Source of the DNA: an uncultured Clostridia bacterium
GTDB lineage: Bacteria > Bacillota > Clostridia > Christensenellales > CAG-917
DNA: 42,072 nt
Assembly: GCA_947624885.1 (NCBI GenBank)
Contig: CANQMD010000003.1
Span: 1-42,072 of the forward strand
Reading direction: 5' to 3'
This document shows positions 23,301 to 35,300 of the stretch, one piece after another (position 1 is the stretch's first letter; each line of letters begins with the position of its first letter). The position numbers and the translations under genes were made by a program. The notes beneath the pieces are model-generated. The model was given only the letters and a program-made list of their open reading frames with translations. It was not told the DNA's origin and searched no databases.

Positions 23301-26300
23301 TAGGAGAAGAAGTCGCCAAGCCCCACAACTTTGCCGTACTCCGAGAAGTCGCCAAGGAAGCGGATCACGTCCTCGCCCTTGTCGTTCTTGGTGATCTGCA
23401 ACAGTCCGTAAACGGATGGCTTATACTCGCCGTGGAAGTTGGTGGCATAGGTGATCTTGAGGTACACCGTCGCGCCTGACAGCGCCGACACAAGCGTATC
23501 GCCCGCCTTGCCGCTGAGATAGCCCAACAAACTCTGCATGTTGAGGTGCGCCTTGAGTTCGATGTCAAAGCCGATGGTGCTCTTGAAGTGACCGTTTTCG
23601 TCGTAGTCGTCATCTCTTGCGTCGCCAAGCGATGTCGCCAGGAACAGGATCTGCTGCGCGATGTCCTCGCCCACAAAGCGGCCGATCTGATACGCCCAGT
23701 TGATCACGTCCTCAAGTTCGACCTGTATGTTGAGGTTTGCGCCGATCTCAAGATATTGCAGATCGCCAAACAGCCCGTACACGTCAAACTCGCTCTCGTC
23801 GTCCTTCTGCGTGAGAGTCCTGAGGTCAAGCCCCATCGCCTTGGTGTAGTTGTTGAAGTCGCTGACAAGTTTGTACACGTGCACTGACGGCACAATGTAG
23901 TCCGCCTCCGTCATGCTTGTGAAGCCGTCGTTGTCAACGTCCACAGCGATATACTCCTCGCCGTCGACCGTGATCGCGGTCTTGCCAAGCAACGCGTTGA
24001 GTTGCGCAATATTTGCGTCTTTCGCCCCATCGCCCGCAACGTATGCGGCAAGATCGGACTTCTTGACATATTGCGTTCTGTCTTCGCCCGTGTAGCCCGC
24101 AAGATCGGACTTGTTGACGGCGACGTAGTTGCCGTTTGTGGCTTGCTTGTACAAAATGCCGGTGAACTCTGTGAATTTGGTGCTGTTGCAGATGGTGCGG
24201 TAGTCGCTGCTCTGCATGCCGAGCGCCGCGCCCAACTCCACGTACATGCCGTTGGTCATGGTGTACAGCCTGCCGGTGTAATGAGGCTGGTGCACGCTGC
24301 CATAGGCGTAGCGGCGAGCCTCTTGCGCGGGCATACCGTCAAGATCGCCGGAATCCTCCAGGATCATCGCCATCCTGTCGCCCGCGCGGCTGTAACGCTG
24401 CGTGGGTCCGGTGTACGGCGCATAGTGGGTCTTGTCTGCGTCTGTTGTCGGATCGGCAGGTCTGATTATGTTGTTATCGCCAAGCACGTAGCCGCCGCTT
24501 GCATTCTCATAGAACTCGTGATCCTGTGCGTCGCGATAGAGTTGCACGTAGTCCTTCTTGTTGTAGTTCTTTGCCCACGTGCCTTCGTCGTCGGCGTAGA
24601 AACTTGCATAATAGAAGATGTCGTTCACGCCCGTCTGCTCGCGCAAAACGGCGCTTTCCGTGCCAAAGTTGATCTCCGAATTGCCTTCCTCGCCGTTGAT
24701 GCCCTCAAGTTTCAAGCCGAGGTCAAGCAACGGTTTGGTGCCCGCTTCGTTGTAAAGCAGTGCGCCGATGGTGAGATCGTACGGGTTGAGGTTGGCTTTG
24801 ACGTAGATTTGCAGGTTGGGCAGTATGTCCGCAATTGTGCTGTCCGGCATCAACTCCGCCAACAACAGCTTGAGCAGACCCGACGTAACGTTGAGTGACA
24901 GCGCGTTGGTGAAGATGTTGATCGCAAGCCCCGATGTTGTCGAGCCGCTTTCATCCGTCGCGGAGGCTTTGTCACTCGCAACAAGCGCGTCCGCGCCCGC
25001 CGAGGCGTTGTCCTTCAGCAGATCGCCGATGTAGCCGTTGATCAGGCTTTCAAGCGGATATTCGCTCACGTCGACGTAGATCTTTGCCTTTTCGCCAAGC
25101 AGCCACTCCAGATCGATGTACAAGCCCGCCTCGCCGGTGTCCTTGTCATTGCTGTAGTAAATGCCGATGAGGTGAGTCAGCGAGCCGTCAAGCAGCTTGT
25201 CATAACTCGTGCGATTTTCTTCGTCGGAATATTCGGGCACCCAATCCTTGCCCTCGCCCGCCGCATCTTGTTCGGATTGATAAATATTTGCAGGTTTGAG
25301 GTCGTTCTGCTCGCCCCAAATGTCGATCGCAACGTCAAGGTCGCGCACGTTGAGCGACAGCGGAACTATGCTGATGTCAAAGCCGAGGTTGAGGCGGATC
25401 TCGAAGAAGATCTCGATCGTTTCGTCCTCGTCGACCTCGAATCTGCCCTCCAGCGAGCCAAGCAGACCGCTGAGCACTTCGCCAAACGCCTCGTTGATGG
25501 CGTAGTCGTCGCCGACGGACGAGTTCATCCAGATGTACAACAGACCGTTTTGGCGCAATTGCTCGATCTTTGCAGGGTCAGTGACCTGCCTGTAGTCGCC
25601 GTGATACTTTTCGTATGCGATGTCTTGATATGCGGAGGCAGGGATCTCGCCGTCCGCGATCTCGGGATGGAACTTTCTGTACGCCTCCTCAAAGATCTTG
25701 TACTCGGAGTAGACTCTGCCCGCGTTGAGATACAGGCTGCCGCGCAATGCGAACGACAGGTAGACAAGCTGGTCTACGTGCACATAATCGTACTTCGTGC
25801 CGGACAAATCGGGCGCGCCGATAGAGGAGGGCTGCCATGTGTGCACATAGAACTGCCCCGCAAGTTCATCGCCGCTGTTGGGATCATACAGATCGACTTC
25901 GTCGCCGGGAATGACCTCCTTGGACTTGGTGGTGTAGTGGTTGAGCCTGTAGATGTAAGCCCTCTGCATCCTTGCATACGTGGTGCCGACGTTGACGTAG
26001 TAGTCCTTGACGTCGTTTTCGATATCCGCAAGGTAGTCGGGGAATTTGCCCTCGTTTGCGTCTACGGCTTTTTTGTACTCGCCGGCGTCATAGACGTACA
26101 GCGTGTCGCGATCGATCATGATGTACTCGTTGTGGTACTCATAGTAGCGCGGGCCTGCGTTGGAAGCGTCCGCTGCGGCGAAGTACTTGTCCTCGCTGAA
26201 CGCGCCTTCAACATAGTAATCCTCCACCCAACGGTAGGTGCCGTCGGTCGCCTTGTCCTCGCTTGTGAAGTAGGTCCTTTCGACTTCCTTGTACCAACGC

Positions 26301-29300
26301 GATTTGGGAACTTCGCCCACAAGGTCTTTGAGGTCTTCAGCTTCCTGCAGATCCGTCCACTTCACGTCGCGGAACGGGACTGCGCCAAACGTGGGCATGT
26401 TCAGCCCAAGCGTTATGCTGTGATTCCACAGATAAATCTCAAGTTGCAACAGCGGATCGCGTTGATCGTCAAGCAGGTCGACGCAATACAGGTTTTCTGC
26501 GGGGATGTATTGAGCAATTTCCGCACTGCCCTCTGTATACTCGCTGTTTTCAACGTAAAGTTTGGGCGTTGACACTCCTATCGCGCCAAAGCCTTCGTCA
26601 AGTTCCGCACGGGAGAGTTGCGCTCTTGTTGCGGTGGCAAACTTGACATATTCGCCTGTGGATTTAAGTTTGATGTATGCGTCCGCGGCGGAAACGTCGT
26701 AGTACGCCTCCTCGCCGCTTTCGACCTTTGCGTCCAGCACTTGACGGTCGTACTGCGAAAGCGTGGTCTTAAGCACAAATGCGTTGCCCCTCTTCGTGTC
26801 CTTGTAGTAAGTGCCAAGTTTGCTCGCCCCATCGCCTTTGTACTCGGTCACGTTGAAGCGATATGACGAAGTTGCAAGCCAATTTTTGACTCCGGCGGTG
26901 ATCGTCGCCTTTGTCCCGTCGTCCGCGGTATCATACCTCTCCTTGGCGGTTTGCAGCGCTTCGTCGACGTTGATGTAGGTCGTGAGCGTGGTGTCCGCAA
27001 ACAACGTCAAAGAGGAGGAATTGAGGAATCCATCCTGCGGGAATTGAATGGCTTCCTCCTCGCCCATGAGGATGAGGAGAAGTTGGTTGATGAAGTCCGG
27101 ACGGACAAGTATCTGCACGTACTTGGACGTGATCTGCGCACTCTGCACAAACGCCCTGACGTAGCTTGTGATGCTGTCGTCCTTGAGCAACGGGAACAGA
27201 GGCTCCACCGGGGTTTCGTCGTCTGCGGAGTAGAATGAATCCACACTTGCGAGCGCCTCGGAGGACTTGCCGTCGTCACCGCCCATGATCTCCGCAAACA
27301 GGTCGCGCACCATCGCGCTGTTGACGTAGATGCCGGGCACGTTGAAGTAACTCAGGTCAAGATACAATCCGCCCATGTTGCGCTTGTAGTTGCCATTGTC
27401 GTTTTGATAGAAGTAGCTTGAATCGTAGGTGTAGCGCTCTTCGGGCAGAACGGTATCCTCCATCTCCTCTGTGATGGTCAGATACTTGTGGATCGTATCG
27501 TCATAATAGTAGCTGCCGAACTGCGCTTTGTAATAGTGGTCGTACCTGTCCTCGGGCTTGACATAGTTTTCGCTGTTCTCGTCCGTGTCCTCGGGATCGA
27601 GTTTTGCGTACGAACCTGTCGCCATATACAAGCCTACAAGGTCGTGGAAGTCTTCTTCGTCGCCGCCCTTTGTTTCAAGCGTGAGTCTGAGGTTGACAAA
27701 ACTTGACAGGTCGTCCAACAGGTCGATGAGGCTGCTGTCCTCGCCGCTGCCGTTAAGCAGATTCTTGAACATCTCAAGCACGTCGTTGAAGTCCATATCC
27801 TCTTCCTTGTTGGAAGAATCTTTGAAGTACTGCGTGCGCAGATAGTTGAGCATCGCCATGGTTTGCAACTCTGCGCTGACTTTGATGCGCAATTCGCGGC
27901 CGACGTCGCTGCCGTTGTCGGACTCTGCGAGGATCTGAACAAGTTTTTCACCGCCGATCGTGGGCAGGAAGTACTGCAACACTTCGGTGAGGTCTATGGC
28001 GTTGTCCGCGCCCGACCTGAAGTTGGTGGTGAGGTCAATGACCTCATCAAGCGTGATGTGGTCAAGATCGCCAAAGTCGGTGTAATCCGAAAGATCGTCG
28101 CCGCTCAAGGTGTAATCCCTGTAGTTGGTGAAGTCAACTTCAAGATCGCGCACGCCAAGTTTGAGGTCAAGTTTCATGTCGTACACGCCGCCGTCGCCCA
28201 CGTAGGATTGGTTGACTTTTGCGGCAGGCGTAAGTTTGTAGACGATCTCGCCCGCTTTGAGGTGTCTTGCCTCTTCATCCGCGGAAGTTCTGTCCTGAAG
28301 GACTTCGGAGCCGTCGCCAACGCCGTTGTCGATCACCTTGTCAAGGTGCAGACCGCTGCCATGCGTGAAGGACACCAGCCACTTGTCGTAACGCGTGCCG
28401 CTGTAATTTGCCGCCAACTCGTCGGGCTTGATGGCGCGGAAATAGTTGGAGCCTTCGGGCTGGATGTAGTATCCGCCGCCCTCGGTGTTGGGCCTGAACA
28501 CATAGTATTTGTTGTCGGTTGCGGGATTGCTGACGTCGTTTATGACCGCTTGCAGATCTGCGGGCAACGTCGCGATCTTCTCGTCGGTGTCGTACAGATG
28601 CGTCCACAGGCCATCTTGTTGCACATATTGATCGTCGGGAGAGGTCGCCGTTCCATAATAACGACTGCCGTCAAGCGCAATGCCCGCGGAAACTTCGAGG
28701 TCGATGCCGTCCTCGGTGTTGAGTTGCACTTGCAACGAGCCGTTGATCTCCTCATAGAACAGTTCTCTCACGGTGAATCCGAGATCCTGCGTGAGGCTGT
28801 CGGGAAGCAGATTGATGATCGCGTCAAACAGCATATCGCCGATGGTGATCGTCAGCAGATCCTTCCTGAAGAAGATCGCAAGGCCAAGGTTTTTGTTGTC
28901 GAGGTCGACTGCGCCGCCGCCGCTGCCGGATGTACCGTCGGAGGTCTGCGCCGCAACAAGCGCGTCGCTTGATCCTCCGCCTTCGCCGCCCGCAACAAAC
29001 ATCGGATCGGTGCTCGGCTTGTTCAGCTTGTTGATCAATTTTTCAAGCATCTCGCCCAAGTTGATGTCGCTGATGCTCATCTTGGGCAGATTGAGCACGT
29101 CCTTCATGTCGATGTAAACGGTGCTGTTGACAAAGTAGATGCCCGCCCACTTCACGTCGTAGCCTGTTTCGGCGACCTGAACAAGTTCGAGTTTGAGCTC
29201 GGACGAGTTGAGGTCGTACATGTCAAGCACAAGCGACGCGTCAAGTCTGAAGTGCGCCGAACTGTAACCCATTGTCGTGGAGGGCATATCAAGTTGTATG

Positions 29301-32300
29301 CCCGCAAGATTGCCCACTAGGTGGCTGAGGATCGTGCCGAAGTCTATCGTGCCGTCGTCAATGCCGAGTTCCAACTCAACGGAGAAACTCAACGTGACAA
29401 TTGTGTCGTAGAAGGGGTTGACGGGCAAAGTCAGATCCTCGTCGATCTCATCGCGGTGCTCGTCGTAGCCCGCCTTGGTGTAGCCGTACTCCAAGTTATC
29501 CACAACAAAGGAGTGCTTCATTCCGTCGCGGATGTACTCCGGCAACAGTGACTGCGTTCTGCCAACGCCGATGTCTATCGCGCCGACTTTTATGCCCGCG
29601 CTGAGCACGCCCGTCGTGATGTCCAACCCAAACCAGAATTGGTTGAGAGATGTGTAGTTGTCGACAGTCCTGTACAGGTTGCCGGTCGAATCTTTGACAT
29701 ATCCGTACAGGCGCTCGTACAGCTTGGTGATCTTTTTATAGGAGCCGTCGATGTATGCGTAAGTGGCAAGAGCGTGATGTTCGTCGCCCTCCCCTCCGTC
29801 ATAGTTGAGGAATATGCTTGCCGTGGTGAAATCGCCGTCGTCAAGTTTGAGCGCAACGCTGTAAAGGTTGAGCGGGACTTGTCCTCCCGCAACGCCTTCA
29901 ACGTCAGCATAGAAACTCGTCGCGGGCGAAATTTCAACGCCGTGCGCGACAAACGCGATCTTCTCGTAGCCGTTGGAGGTGAGGATGTAATATTCGCCCT
30001 CGTCCGAATACGCGCCTTCGTCATATTGATCCGCGCCGCCCTCTTCGCTCGCGGGGGTCTTTGTGTAAACAGTGGTGCGCTCCTTGTCGTAATAGCCGAA
30101 GCTGCCGTCCTTTCTTGTCACGACAAAGAAGTCAAATCCGCCGTCGTACTCTTTGAACTCCGGCTCTTCATACTTCTTGTAGCGCAGATCTTCGTACTCG
30201 CCGCCTTCCTGGAATTTTGCCCATTCGTCGGGATTTGTGGTCCTGAGCGAATCGATCTCCTTGTAGCTTTCCTCGCCGTAGGAGAGTCCGAGGTTGACGT
30301 TCATCACGTCAAACACGTCGTCAACGTTGCCAAGATCGGGCAGGAACGCCGCAAACACCGTGGAAACCAACGCCTGCGACAGCGTGATCTGGAATGCTTT
30401 GTCGGAGTAGGCAAGCGCGATGATGGCGTTGCGAATGACCTGTTCCTGATCGAGTTCCGCGTCCTCTGCCGTGACCGCTTCGGGAGTGGCTTCGCCGCCA
30501 AACAGGCCGCCGAAACCGTACTGCACTATGCGCTTGAGGTAGCCGATGAAGTTGTCTATGCGCGAATATTGCTCGGAATTGCTGCCAAGCCCCGTCGCGT
30601 CGAAATACAGCGTGCCCTCGCTCAGATATGCGCCGCCGAGCACTTTGTATTGATTGTTGCCGCTGTAGCGGGCAAAGTTGCCAAGATCGTCCACCTGCAC
30701 AAATTCAAGCGCGATCTCCATCTCGTCTATGCCGCTACTGCTGTTGATGAAGTCCTTCAGCTTCATGCCCGAAAGCAAGCCGCGCAGATCGAGTTTGGCA
30801 AGGTCGACGTTGATCGACGCCCTGATCCCAACGCCGCCGAAGAACGCTGATTGCGACGACAGCATGATGATCATGTCTTGCAATGTGTCAAAGTGATTGA
30901 CAAGCGCTCCGATGTTGTAATCCGCCGCGTCCGTGGACTTGAAGTAGGCAAGTCCGCTCAGGCTGATGGATACGATCTGATCGGAGTAATCGGATATGGG
31001 TTGATACGCCTTGACAGATCCCGCCTTGCCCAATGCTTCTGTGCCGATCGTCGCGGAGTAATGCACGATGTCCTCGATGTCGCCGTCATACAGGGCGTAG
31101 GAAACGTAAATGCCCTTCGCCTTGTCAAAGATGTACTCGCCGTCCGCGGATTCCGTGAAGTTGGTCACGGGATAAGGAACGCCGTTGACAAAGGTGACGT
31201 AACTCAAAGCATATCTCTTGGTGGAGGAGTCGAGTTTTTCGATCTCATCCTGCTTGAGAGGACGGTAGAGTTGCAACGTTTGCACATAGCCGCCGTTTTC
31301 GTCCTCCGTGAACGTGACGTAAAGCACGTCGTCCAAAGGAGTTGTTTCCTTAAACGTAACGTCGTAGAAACCGTTGAGCATTGCAACGATGTTCTCGATG
31401 TATTCGTCAAGACTGATGAATTCCATCGCGTCGTCGGGGTCGAGCAGCTTGTCCACTTGGTTGGTGGACAGCAAATTCACGTTCAGCCCAAGTCCGAGCG
31501 CAATGTCTATGGTGTAATTTTCGGGGATGTCGCCCTTTTCGCCCTCTATCGCGTCATATTCGGGGTTTCTGCTGTTGGCAAGCGAGGCAACAAACCTCAG
31601 CCCCAGCAGCGATTTGTCCATGCCGAATCTGTCGTCGGAGAAGTTGAGGAACAGTCCGCTGTTTTCGTCGTCGAGTATCGTCTGGTTGGTCGTGGAAGTG
31701 AATTCCTTCTTCAACAGACCGGAGAACAGTCGGCTGATCACCAAATTGAACGCGTTTGCATTGAACAGCACTTTTATGCCCGCAAGCGCGTTGAAGTTGT
31801 CGTTGTCGGGCCATGTCTTTGCAGTCAGCGCAATGCTCTGCACGATGAGGTTGAGAGCCTCCAACACGTGGTCAAGCGTGAAGATGCCGCCCGCGCTCTC
31901 CTCGGTCGTCTGCTCGCCCTCGCCCGCGGCGGGAAGCGCGTCGGCGGCTCCGCCCGCGATGTTCACGCCAAGCCTGTCAAGCAGATCCAGAAGTTCCACT
32001 TCCACCTTGGGACCGCCCACGCCACTGAGATCAATGTACAGCCTGCCGTTGTCAAAGTTGAGATTTATCTTCGCCTTGCTGTTTTCGCCGTCCTCCCATG
32101 TGAAGTCGAGGGTGAGTTGCAACTCAAGCGCTTGGAAAATCGTCGCAAGGTCAAACTTGAGTTTGGTCAGGTTATCAAAGAAATCCGTCGTGAGCGACAG
32201 CCACGGCACGTTGAGGTTGAGCGCCTCAAGGTCGAGTTGCGCCTTGATGCCCAGCATAAAGCCGTCGTCCATCTTGTCGTCAAGCATCAAGTTGAGCCCA

Positions 32301-35300
32301 AGCCTGTTGAGCAACTCGCCAAGCATAAAGCCTTCTTTATCTATGCCGTATTCAAACTCGCCGTTCTTCACGCCGAGGTGGATCTGAGGCATCATCATTG
32401 TCATGACGGACTTGAGGTCGTCAATGCCCAACACAAGTTCCAGGATGTCGTCAAATGAGAATCCGTCGCGCACAAAGCTGCCGTTCTTGTCCTGCACAAA
32501 CCTGTGCTGACGTTGATCGTAGCTGTAGCGCTCGCTGTCCTTGTAGGTGTAAAGCACGGTCCTGTCGTCGATGTGGAGATAGGTCGCGCTTGCGCTGTAA
32601 TCCACATACAGACTGAGGTCGAGGTTGATGAATCTGGTGTCGTCGTGCGCCTCGAAGTAGTCCGTCTGCGCGTATGTCCCCTCCTGCTTTTCAGAGCCGG
32701 TATACTTGTCGGGATTCGCGTCATACTCGCTCTTGAGCACATACGAATACGTTCCGTCGGCGTTTTTGATCCTGTAATATGCGCCGTCGTCGCTCTGCAC
32801 ATACGCCTTGCGGGAGGCGACTTCGTCAACAAGTTGTTTCACCTCGTTGTAAACGTCGCTCTGCCCCGCGCTTGTTGAAATGCCGATGTTCGACAAATCA
32901 AGAGAGAGGTCGATATAGTTGCTGGTCAAGTCGATGGTGAGCGCAAGCGGGCTGAAATCGAGGTTTGCCTCAACGTTTATGCCAAGGTCGAGGCTCTGGA
33001 TCTTTTCGTCCACGTCGCCCTTTACAAACGAGTCGATCAAGCCCAACATCACGTTTTCAACCAAAATCAACCCGATCCTGCCGCCCGCGATGTTGAGGAT
33101 CACTTCCATCTGCTCTCCCGCCGCCTGCAAGTCGGGATCATCCGCCGCCGCAAGCGCGTCGGAGCCCTCTGCTCCGCTGCCGCCTATGCCCAGCAACTTG
33201 CTGATCTCGTCGATGATGAGCGTGCAGATGTTGGTGTTTTCGATGTAGAACGGGTCTGCGGACAGCACGCCTATATCTACATAAAGAGTTGTTCCATTAA
33301 TATATATACCAATTAAATCTTGTCCGTTTGCTTTGAGCGTGACCGCGATCACGGTGTTGTTGGGGTCGCCAAGGTTGAGGTTTGCGCCCAACTCGATGTC
33401 AAAATCATAGGTGAACGTGTCGTTGATGTCCACGCCGAGATCCAGTTTGAGTTTGCTTGCAAACGCGTCAAGGAAGTTTTGGATCCTGATGCCGTCTTCC
33501 TGCTCCTTAAGCACAAGTTCCGCGCCGATGCTCAACTTGAGCGAAATGTCGTTGAGATTCTCCGCGCTGGTGTACCTGCTGCTGTCAAAATAGGATGGCA
33601 ACACATCGCCGTCGGAGCCAAGTTCGACGCCGATGTCGTTGATGTCAAGCCCCAGATATACGGGGTCGATCTGCAACCTGAGGCTGAGATCGTACAGCCA
33701 CGAGAAGCTGAAGTAACTCTCGTCCTCGTTGAGTCCGATGAAGTCGCGCTCCGCAATGTTGGTGCCCAAAATCATGTTGAGCACCGCGGTGATCATGCCG
33801 GAAGCGAAGTTGGCGGAAATGCCGTCCAACCCGACTTTGAGGCTGCTTGCAAACTGCCCGAGCATTGCCAGCACGGAACTTATCGTGCCCATTATGGACG
33901 TGTCGCCCGCAGCGTCGCCCGTCGCTTCGCCCGTGCTCTCGTCTGCGGAGTATGCCGCAGGCTCAACCTGCTCCCCTTCCGTATCCGTGGAGGGATGGAG
34001 CAGCTGGTTCAGGAGATCGCCAAGGCTGAGATTTGCCACGGCGATGTGGAATTCCTGACCAAAGTCGACGTACAGAGTGCTGACCGCCTTGCCGTGTGCG
34101 TCGTCGCCTTGATACACAAGCCTCAACGCGAGCAAAGTCGCCGCTTCCCTGTCTGCGTCGGAAGTCATATCGTCGATGTTTTCGACCGCGGTATTGAATA
34201 TCTCGATGGCGAGGTCCGCGTGGCTGAGCATGTAGTCGATGTCAAACGGCGAGATCGTCTTGTAAAGCGCGACATCTTCAAACGAGCCTGCGTTGAGATC
34301 GGTCACCTTCGTCTTGTAGTAGCCGTTGTCAGTCTTGACATAGTAATCGCCCGTTTCGTACTTGCCGTCCTTTGCGGTCGCCTCGGTCAGCGACATGCCG
34401 CCCTCGGTGTAATACTTGACGTAGACGGTTTCGGTGCCGTTTTGGATATGTTCGCGCGCGGTGGCAACGTCAACGGGGAGATACTTCACGCCGTATTGCT
34501 TTTGATACAGCGTGCCCTTGTAGGATTGCACGTCGCCCGTGAACAGGTTGTAGACCGTGTCGCCGCCTGCAAGCGTCTGTTCCTCATACAGATCGCCCTC
34601 GAACGTCGTGGGATTGTTCACCGCAGAGTATCTGCTCCTGAGTATGTACAGTTCGGAATATTTGTCAAGCCCCTCGTCGGTGTCGACTGCGACAAATTTG
34701 GCGCTTTGCAAAATATCTACGCTCGCCAACGGGTTGAAACGAAGTTCCAGCGCTATGCGCAAACCTATCGTCGCGCCCTCCTCGATGGGGGTGTTGAATT
34801 GCAACATGAGTTGATTGATGAATGAGTCGAGTTTTTCGTTGTTGCCGATGGTCACGTTCATCGCGTCGGTGACAGCGCCTATCCACTTGCCGAGCGTCCA
34901 ATCCTCTGTGCCCGCGATCGCGCCAACGGTGATGTTGCCTTTGATCTCCGCAAAGACGGAGGGCATCACAAGGTCGCCTGCCGTGTTGAACAACTCGACG
35001 GGAGCCCACTCAAGAGCGTCGTTGTTGACGTATTCGCCGACTTCGGTCTGAACGACCTCCATGCCTTCCTCGCCCTCCACGTTGCGCACAACGTTGACGG
35101 GAGCAAGCGTGGAGCCGCCGCCCTTGATGGCGATGTCCTTGGCGTAGATCTCGGCGGAAGTGACCTTCTGGTTAGCGTCGTTTTTGATCTCGCCCATAAA
35201 GCGCAACACTTTGCCTTCGTGGACGTCCTCTGCCTCAAGCCTGTCCCAAGCGATCTCAAGCCACGCCGTCAGATCCGCGACGTTTACGCCCGTGAGTGCA

